From GCA-2746795 sp046496595 (GTDB lineage: Bacteria > Chloroflexota > Anaerolineae > Promineifilales > Promineifilaceae), in NCBI GenBank assembly GCA_046496595.1, contig JAWOGU010000705.1:1-11116 (forward strand): a stretch of 11,116 nt of DNA, written 5' to 3'. Shown here piece by piece: positions 6,675-11,116 of this stretch. The position numbers were made by a program, and so were the translations under genes. Under the pieces are notes generated by a model. It made no database searches, had not been told where the DNA came from, and saw only the letters and a program-made list of their open reading frames with translations. Position 1 is the stretch's first letter; every line of letters begins with the position of its first letter.

Positions 6675-7100
6675 ATGAAAAAACGTCCTACCGGCATTAC
6701 CCTCATCGTCATCGCCTATCTCATTTTAGGCGTCCTCTCCCTGTTGTGGAGTGGACTTGTCTTAGGTGTAGGCGGCCTCACCTCAGCCGTCGGTTCCCTG
6801 TTCGGCGCCGACGCCATGTCAACATTCGGCAGCAGCAATGTCTGGTCCGGTACCTTTGGCGTCATCACCGCCATTGTGCAAATCATAGTCGCCATTGGCC
6901 TGTTCACTCTCAAACGCTGGGCCTGGTATCTGGCCCTGGTCGCCGCAGCTTTAACAGTGATTGAAGGCATCATTGGCTTATTTGGCGGCGGTATGTTTGC
7001 CTTTATCTGCGGCGGCATCGGTCTCATCATTCCCGTCGTTATCCTCGTCTACTTGCTGCGCTCCCCTATCCGCGCTCTGTTCGGCGTCCAAACCCCATAG
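6675..7100 (+). CDS. Small four-span membrane protein of unknown function
   Basis: 141 residues, mostly hydrophobic. Predicted membrane spans are at about 8-34, 58-79, 82-103 and 106-128, with a basic N-terminus (MKKRP) suggesting the inside location of that end. The loop at about 40-57 is small-residue and Ser/Asn rich. The second and third spans are joined by KRWAW, a short basic-aromatic turn seen in many small integral membrane families. I do not recognise a named family or a catalytic motif. The SDR gene starts 7 nt after its stop, so the two are probably co-transcribed and perhaps translationally coupled. The start is chosen on the ribosome-binding site and because the longer frame would run through a repeat. 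Confidence 0.8.
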   Translation: MKKRPTGITLIVIAYLILGVLSLLWSGLVLGVGGLTSAVGSLFGADAMSTFGSSNVWSGTFGVITAIVQIIVAIGLFTLKRWAWYLALVAAALTVIEGIIGLFGGGMFAFICGGIGLIIPVVILVYLLRSPIRALFGVQTP

Positions 7101-7107
7101 GCAGCCC

Positions 7108-7809
7108 ATGAAAAACATCCTCATCACAGGCGCCAATCGCGGCATTGGCCTGGCGCTTTCCCAACAGCTTCTGGCGCAGGGCAACCGAGTCATAGCCACC
7201 TGCCGCCAGCCGCAAAAAGCGGATGCGCTGCACGCCTTAAACGACGAATTCCCGGATCAGCTTACCCTGCTGCCTCTGGATGTGACCAATACCCAGTCCA
7301 TTCAAGCGGCCTGTAATGCCGTCCAGCGCATAGTTACCGGACTGGATCTGCTCATCAACAACGCCGGCATGTTGGACAGCAGCGAAACGTTGACCACCTT
7401 CGACCCGGTCGTGATGCAGCAGACGTTTGACATCAATGCCACTGGCGCGATGCGCATTGCCCTGCAATTTCTACCGCTGCTGCGCCAGGGAAATCAACCC
7501 AAACTGATCAACGTCACCTCGCAGCTTGGTTCTTTGCAAAAGATGAAACCTGGTTGGGGGCGGTACAGTTACAACAGCAGCAAAGCCGCCCTCAACATGA
7601 TCACCCGAATGCTGTCTTTTGATCTGGCGGCAGACGGCATCACCGTCATCTGCATCCATCCTGGTTGGGTGCAAACCGACATGGGCGGTCCCAGCGCTTC
7701 CCTGACGCCCGACGAATCAGCCGCCGGTATCTTGCGCGTCGCCAAGGCCCTTACTCTGGCAGAAACGGGTCAGTTTTTCACTTACTCCGGAGAAATCCAC
7801 CCCTGGTAA
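7108..7809 (+). CDS. Short-chain dehydrogenase/reductase (SDR, C-factor-like)
   Basis: 233 residues, a usual length for a classical SDR. The cofactor motif TGANRGIG is at 7-14, D58-V59 contacts the adenine, and NNAG is at 84-87. The catalytic set is complete: N110, S138, Y155 and K159 in the YxxxK motif, followed by the PGWVQTDMGG loop at 185-194. The enzyme would oxidise or reduce a carbonyl or alcohol with NAD(P)H in the cytosol; R11 and R33 make NADP(H) more likely, but that is inference. Sequence flavour (short N-terminus, GWVQTDMGG) resembles the CsgA C-factor-like subgroup; the substrate is unknown. A longer frame from 6961 is out of register with the upstream gene and is rejected. The Shine-Dalgarno sequence is weak, so coupling to the membrane-protein gene is plausible. 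Confidence 0.92.
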   Translation: MKNILITGANRGIGLALSQQLLAQGNRVIATCRQPQKADALHALNDEFPDQLTLLPLDVTNTQSIQAACNAVQRIVTGLDLLINNAGMLDSSETLTTFDPVVMQQTFDINATGAMRIALQFLPLLRQGNQPKLINVTSQLGSLQKMKPGWGRYSYNSSKAALNMITRMLSFDLAADGITVICIHPGWVQTDMGGPSASLTPDESAAGILRVAKALTLAETGQFFTYSGEIHPW

Positions 7810-7837
7810 TAATCGGAAACGAAACGAGGCTTTTCTT

Positions 7838-7957
7838 GTATCTTCTCAATAACTCGCGGTGGAGTTGGTTGAGCCTGTCGAAACCAACGGCCTTTGGCCG
7901 AACCAACGGCTTATAGCCGAACCAACGGCCTTCGACAGGCTCAGGCCTCGTTTTCAC
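7838..7957 (+). mobile_element. MITE-like repeat, copy 2 (2.5 internal units)
   Basis: It begins with GTATCTTCTCAATAACTCG, then GGAGTTGGTTGAGCCTGTCG. Internal units are at 7884 (CCAACGGCCTTTGGCCGAA) and 7903 (CCAACGGCTTATAGCCGAA), with a half unit at 7922. It closes with TTCGACAGGCTCAGGCCTCG. The right terminal inverted repeat is missing or decayed. It fills the space between the convergent SDR and dodecin genes and could act as a bidirectional terminator or boundary. Confidence 0.85.
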
Positions 7958-7962
7958 CAAAA

Positions 7963-8169
7963 CTATGCTCCTTCAAACTTGAAGGACAAGGCTACCCGCG
8001 CCCGATATTCCACCACCTGACCATTTTCCAGGCGCATGTCGAGCTTAATGATTTCTGCCACACGTAAATCACGCAGGGATTCATTGGCTTTATCAACGGC
8101 GTGTTTGGCGGCTTCTTCCCAGGAATTGGGGCTGGTTCCCACTAACTCGATAATCTTGTAAACGCTCAT
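7963..8169 (-). CDS. Dodecin-family small protein
   Basis: 68 residues, the normal length for dodecin, a dodecameric hollow-sphere protein of the cytosol that stores or buffers flavins. Family features are the opening VYKIIELVGTSPNSWEEAA (3-21), one central helix (about 17-33), and the paired strands LRVAEIIKLDMRL and VVEYRARVALSFKFE. In flavin-binding dodecins such as those of Halobacterium and Thermus the equivalent of residues 35-39 carries a Trp that stacks on the flavin; here the stretch is LRVAE, so flavin stacking is doubtful and a related role is possible. The ATG at 8169 is preceded by a strong AGGAGG at 7 nt; a TTG one codon earlier is less likely. It appears monocistronic with its own promoter. 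Confidence 0.93.
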   Translation of the reverse strand: MSVYKIIELVGTSPNSWEEAAKHAVDKANESLRDLRVAEIIKLDMRLENGQVVEYRARVALSFKFEGA

Positions 8170-8176
8170 CAATTAA

Positions 8177-8182
8177 CCTCCT
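8177..8182 (-). promoter_or_regulatory. Ribosome binding site of the dodecin gene
   Basis: AGGAGG on the minus strand, 7 nt before the ATG at 8169, fixes the start at the ATG and not at the adjoining TTG. Confidence 0.9.
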
Positions 8183-8262
8183 GTGGGGCAGACCATGCAG
8201 GCGGTGATGTGGGCGTTTGTGTTTGGCTGCACCACGATATTGAGTGGACAATAGGTACGCAC

Positions 8263-8291
8263 AAGATAGCAGGAAGTAACGGCCGTTTCAA
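8263..8291 (-). promoter_or_regulatory. Sigma70-like promoter of the dodecin gene, with AACGGCCGTT in its spacer
   Basis: On the minus strand TTGAAA (8291-8286), a 17-nt spacer, and TATCTT (8268-8263). Transcription would begin near 8256, with a leader of about 87 nt. The palindrome AACGGCCGTT (8278-8287) lies between the two boxes and overlaps the last bases of the -35 box. Confidence 0.5.
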
Positions 8292-8302
8292 GTGCCAGTT
8301 GT

Positions 8303-8402
8303 GTATCTTCTCAATATTCGAGGGGAACGAGGTCTGAGCCTGTTGAAGACCGTTGGTTTCGACAGGCTCAACCAACTCCGCCGCGCTTTTTTGAGAAGAT
8401 AC
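8303..8402 (-). mobile_element. MITE-like repeat, copy 3, 100 bp with perfect terminal inverted repeats
   Basis: The ends GTATCTTCTCAA (8303-8314) and TTGAGAAGATAC (8391-8402) are perfect 12-bp terminal inverted repeats. Read on the minus strand it runs through GGAGTTGGTTGAGCCTGTCG, ACCAACGG and TTCAACAGGCTC, so it is the same family as copies 1 and 2 but in the opposite orientation and with only a half unit inside. No obvious target-site duplication is visible. It lies between the dodecin promoter and the end of the hydrolase gene. Confidence 0.88.
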
Positions 8403-8443
8403 CCAGATGTCATATTCAGCTAAGGTTTCCAGGACAGAGTGGG

Positions 8444-9913
8444 TTATACGACTGCTTTTTGGCGAATCGGCACAGGCACCAGGGCTGGCGAGAAAATTGT
8501 TTCCGCCGGATCAGGCTGCGCCGCCGCCAATCGTCTTTCCTCCGCGCGGTTCAACTGCCATAAGATAAACCGCTGACGGCGCGACATTACCGTGGCGATA
8601 TTCCACAAAAGCTGCGTGCCCAACACCGCATCATCTTCACACAACGTCAGCAGCCGCTCCCGGTTCAACGTCAACAAAACCGTGCCAGTTTCACCGGCAA
8701 TCAAGTCGGCGGTACGCGCCCCCTGATCCAGCATTGCCATTTCGCCCACAATCTGGCCCGGGCGAAACGTGGTGATGTGCTGCATTTGGGCGTGGGGATG
8801 CAGCGTGGGATCAATGCCTTCCGGGTCTTTCCACACCTCAATCGTGCCTTCCTTGATAATGTACAACTCTTCACCGGCATGAGAGGCATGGACCACAGTT
8901 TCCCCCTTACGGCAAACCCGCAGCTTAAACTGCGCCGCCAGGCGGCTGCGCTGCGCCAGATTCAGCTTATTGCCAATGTCAGAGTGAGCCAGGAATTCTG
9001 CGACTTCCCGCACCTGTACCAGTTCCTCTTCAGCCACCGGCGTATACAAATCCGAACTATGCCGCGGCAGCCCCAGATAAGCCGCCATCATGCGCCGCGT
9101 CGCCTCGCTCGTTTCAAACTGCGGCCAATGACCGGCCTTCGGCAAAATACGCAGATCCGCGTCAGGCCATTCATCCGCCACCACCCCGGCGTCGCGCAGC
9201 GGCACCGTATTATCCTCAGCCCCCCACACAATAAGCGCCGGGGTACCCATCTGGCTCAAGCTGCCGCTTAAATCATGGTCACGCATCGCCCAAAAGCATT
9301 CGGCCCGCACCCGGCCCTGTCCGGGACGGCGGGCGTCACTGCGAATCCGTTTGTAGTCTTCGGCGGTAATGCCGGTACGGTCTGCAAATGAAACGGGGCG
9401 CATCAGCCGGTCTGTCAGACCCACAATCGTACGCTCAACCGAGTTCACCAGCGCACTGCCGGGGCGAAAGCGTTCCATCAGGGTGATTGGCGAAATAAAG
9501 AGATTGATGGAGTTTGATAAACGGCCGCTAATGGTAGGACTCAACAGCACCATGCGCTCCACCAGGATGGGATGCGTCTGCGCCAGGGTAATGGAGATCA
9601 TGCCGCCCATGGAATGCCCCACTAGAATGACCGGGCCAGTGCTAATCTGTTCTATCAAACCGGCGATTAATTCGGCGTAAGCGGGAATGGTGGCAGGTTC
9701 AGCCATGGGCGCAGATTTGCCATACCCGGGCAAATCGACGGCAATACAGTGGAAACGCTGGGCCAACAAACCTAACAGCGGGGAAACAGCATACCAGGAA
9801 CTGGACCAACCATGGATTAAGATGGCGGCCTGCCTGCCTGCTTTCCCTGCCTCTACCACATGAATGGGCTGTCCCCCCACCGTGTAAATATTTTCGGTAT
9901 ACGCGTGTTCCAT
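8444..9913 (-). CDS. Alpha/beta hydrolase fused to a cyclic-nucleotide-binding domain
   Basis: 489 residues. The N-terminal half (about 12-283) is an alpha/beta hydrolase with oxyanion-hole HGW at 34-36, nucleophile elbow G99-H-S101-M-G103, acid D234 in WGAEDNTVP, and H262 in AGHWP, a complete Ser-Asp-His triad. A lid-like helical insert spans about 130-210. The C-terminal half (about 305-440) is a cAMP-receptor-type beta-barrel domain whose phosphate-binding cassette is intact: VGEMAML at 389-395 with G390-E391, and ARTADL at 399-404 with R400-T401-A402. A last helical stretch (about 440-465) and a Pro-rich tail follow; there is no HTH. The simplest reading is a cytosolic esterase, lipase or epoxide-type hydrolase gated by cAMP or cGMP. 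The substrate is unknown. GGAGT lies 8 nt before the ATG. It appears to be transcribed alone. Confidence 0.92.
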   Translation of the reverse strand: MEHAYTENIYTVGGQPIHVVEAGKAGRQAAILIHGWSSSWYAVSPLLGLLAQRFHCIAVDLPGYGKSAPMAEPATIPAYAELIAGLIEQISTGPVILVGHSMGGMISITLAQTHPILVERMVLLSPTISGRLSNSINLFISPITLMERFRPGSALVNSVERTIVGLTDRLMRPVSFADRTGITAEDYKRIRSDARRPGQGRVRAECFWAMRDHDLSGSLSQMGTPALIVWGAEDNTVPLRDAGVVADEWPDADLRILPKAGHWPQFETSEATRRMMAAYLGLPRHSSDLYTPVAEEELVQVREVAEFLAHSDIGNKLNLAQRSRLAAQFKLRVCRKGETVVHASHAGEELYIIKEGTIEVWKDPEGIDPTLHPHAQMQHITTFRPGQIVGEMAMLDQGARTADLIAGETGTVLLTLNRERLLTLCEDDAVLGTQLLWNIATVMSRRQRFILWQLNRAEERRLAAAQPDPAETIFSPALVPVPIRQKAVV

Positions 9914-10067
9914 TTCAAATTACTCCGGGAACTGAGTCTACGCGAATACGCTACGGCTGATCCACGTGAAGAATGTATAGACATCATACTAAACGTTAAA
10001 TCTTACGGAATAAATGAAACGTGAAAAAATAGGAGAAAAGTACGGGGGATTTTGATAACTTTGTGAA
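9914..10067. other. Gene-free spacer upstream of the hydrolase
   Basis: No gene is seen. It must contain the hydrolase promoter; TATGAT on the minus strand (9988-9983) is a possible -10 box, but no convincing -35 box stands at the right distance. Confidence 0.4.
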
Positions 10068-10113
10068 TTGGCGGGGATTAGGGGATATGTAACCATCCCC
10101 TAATCCCCGCCAA
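10068..10113. terminator. Perfect 19-bp hairpin after the macroglobulin gene
   Basis: Arms 10068-10086 and 10095-10113 are exact reverse complements around the 8-nt loop ATGTAACC. On the minus strand it begins 4 nt after the TAA of the macroglobulin gene (10118-10120), the place expected of a terminator. It lacks a U-run after the stem on that strand; the T-rich run CTTTTT lies before it. It could be a non-canonical terminator or a REP-like repeat. Confidence 0.6.
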
Positions 10114-10117
10114 AAAG

Positions 10118-11116
10118 TTAGTCAGCGATGGTGAATTTCATGCCATCGGAACGGCCAAAAACCTCCGGGAAATAAGCCTGCTGCGCCTGGGCGGGCATCA
10201 CCTGATACTCGCCGGGGATGTTGGCTTGCAGGTAGTAGGTGTATTGGTAGGTACCGGCCGGCAGATAGTCGGCGAAGAAACGAACTTCTTCATCCCCGTA
10301 CTCGATGCGGTTGAAGTACCACCAACCCCAATACCCGTAAGGCGACTCTGCATCGGTGCGCTCGGTGCTGCCGGCGAAGGCGGCGGAGTTGGTTTCCAGG
10401 CCAGGGTCGATGGCTTCCGCGCCGGCCGGAACGGGATCGGTGACGACGACAAAAACGGAATTGTTGGGCACGATGACGGTGAGCGCCACACGTACCTGCT
10501 GACCTGGCGCAATCTGGTTGATGGGCAGGCAGGTTTCCGTTTCCGGATCACAGGCGGCGTCGTAGTAGGCGCGCTGCACGGTAAAGCCGCGATTGGCAGG
10601 TTCCACTTCTTCAGCCGGCAGGAAGGCGCGGAGGAACATGTTGTAGTACAAACGGCCGTTTCCCGACCCGCGCTCAAAGTCAAAAAAGTTCACGTCATCA
10701 GGTACCAGACTGCTCACCGGAATGCTTTCCCACACGCTTTCCATGATGTTCGCCTGCGAAAACGAGCCGTCAACTTCAGGAACTGTGTTCACGCTCAACT
10801 GCCAGTCGTACCCCGCTTCCAACTCCTGCGTGGCTGCCAGCCAATCCGTCAGCGCCAGGATGCTCCAGGCCGTTTCGTGGGTAGAAGGCCAATGGGACGC
10901 CCGGCGGGCGACCATCAGCCAGTTCACTGCCTGCGGCGCAAAAGCCGCGTCCGGTTCGGCGCGCGCCAGGGCATCGATCACCATCGCCGTGCCGCGAATG
11001 TCACTGCTGAGGTTGTCATAGTCGCGGGAGGCGTCTTCCCAGTGGGCGCCGGTGGCGCTGAGGATAACCGACTCGTTCAGGTCGGCCAGCAGCGTGGCCT
11101 GATGGTCGCTGTCAAC
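10118..11116 (-). CDS. Bacterial alpha-2-macroglobulin, C-terminal part (open at window edge)
   Basis: The frame is open from the right edge, giving 332 residues in the window; the ATG at 10984 is internal. Fragment residues about 1-100 are the end of the helical thioester (TED) domain: SDIRGTAMVIDAL (38-50), NWLMVARR (65-72) and the conserved STHETAWSILAL (78-89). The C-terminal part is the beta-sandwich MG10-type end, with VPAGAEAIDPG and the strongly conserved RFFADYLPAGTYQYTYYLQA followed by GEYQVMPAQAQQAYFPEVFGRS. Such proteins (YfhM-type) are large periplasmic or surface lipoproteins that trap foreign proteases and often work beside a penicillin-binding protein. The bait region, any thioester CxEQ motif and the lipobox would lie upstream, outside the window, so the presence of the thioester cannot be judged. 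Confidence 0.92.
   Translation of the reverse strand, partial: VDSDHQATLLADLNESVILSATGAHWEDASRDYDNLSSDIRGTAMVIDALARAEPDAAFAPQAVNWLMVARRASHWPSTHETAWSILALTDWLAATQELEAGYDWQLSVNTVPEVDGSFSQANIMESVWESIPVSSLVPDDVNFFDFERGSGNGRLYYNMFLRAFLPAEEVEPANRGFTVQRAYYDAACDPETETCLPINQIAPGQQVRVALTVIVPNNSVFVVVTDPVPAGAEAIDPGLETNSAAFAGSTERTDAESPYGYWGWWYFNRIEYGDEEVRFFADYLPAGTYQYTYYLQANIPGEYQVMPAQAQQAYFPEVFGRSDGMKFTIAD

Larger units (their letters stand above)
1021..10660. repeat. Dispersed palindrome AACGGCCGTT
   Basis: Exact 10-bp copies start at 1021, 2328, 2861, 3044, 6082, 8278 and 10651. The 9-bp form ACGGCCGTT occurs at 1632 and 4923, and near copies such as AACGGCCGCT occur at 814. It is found in coding sequence on both strands and in one promoter spacer. 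The half site AACGGCC is also the core of the MITE-like internal units. Confidence 0.9.

Noticed and set aside
6961..7107. N-terminal extension of the SDR
   Set aside because: It overlaps the membrane-protein gene in another frame; the SDR fold begins at MKNILITGANRGIG at 7108.
8169..8375. Minus-strand frame of 68 codons upstream of dodecin
   Set aside because: It covers the MITE-like copy 3 and the dodecin promoter and has no family pattern.
10118..10984. A complete gene starting at the ATG at 10984
   Set aside because: The frame stays open to the window edge and its upstream 44 codons continue the conserved thioester-domain pattern, so that ATG is internal.

Overview
The window looks like a chromosomal segment of a free-living, moderately GC-rich bacterium. 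Chloroflexota (Anaerolineae or Ardenticatenia-like) is my best guess. That guess rests on the mix of a large STAND ATPase with C-terminal helical repeats, an SH3-type lipoprotein, a bacterial alpha-2-macroglobulin, short intergenic tandem arrays, and a heavily over-represented palindrome AACGGCCGTT. No rRNA, tRNA, CRISPR array, transposase or phage gene was seen.

Layout. (1) 1-1778, minus strand: an operon read from right to left. It holds a REC-domain response regulator without a DNA-binding domain, a protein-L-isoaspartate O-methyltransferase, and the N-terminal part of a GT4-like glycosyltransferase that runs off the left edge and overlaps the methyltransferase by 11 bp. A sigma70-like promoter lies at 1847-1875. 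(2) 1779-2141: a divergent spacer almost filled by two tandem arrays (8-bp and 16-bp units) lying exactly between the candidate promoters of the left operon and of the right-hand STAND gene. (3) 2142-6219, plus strand: a 1072-residue nSTAND NTPase with an N-terminal EAD/Death-like domain, one central membrane span and a predicted extracytoplasmic helical-repeat half. It is followed 43 bp later by an SH3-domain lipoprotein. Together these look like a transmembrane sensor or conflict-type signalling module. (4) 6220-6674: a repeat-rich spacer with two strong inverted repeats and one copy of a MITE-like element. (5) 6675-7809, plus strand: a small four-span membrane protein and a short-chain dehydrogenase. 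(6) 7963-8169, minus strand: a dodecin-family protein with its own promoter, flanked on both sides by MITE-like copies 2 and 3. (7) 8444-9913, minus strand: an alpha/beta hydrolase fused to a complete cyclic-nucleotide-binding domain. (8) 10118-11116, minus strand: the C-terminal part of a bacterial alpha-2-macroglobulin, open at the right edge, with a perfect 19-bp hairpin just after its stop.

The most interesting points are the membrane-spanning EAD-nSTAND protein with its lipoprotein partner; the three-copy MITE-like family whose internal units vary in number and show a compensatory base change; the palindrome AACGGCCGTT, used in two coding frames and in one promoter spacer; the hydrolase-CNBD fusion; and the promoter-to-promoter tandem arrays. 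All functional statements are from sequence reading alone; no database search was possible.
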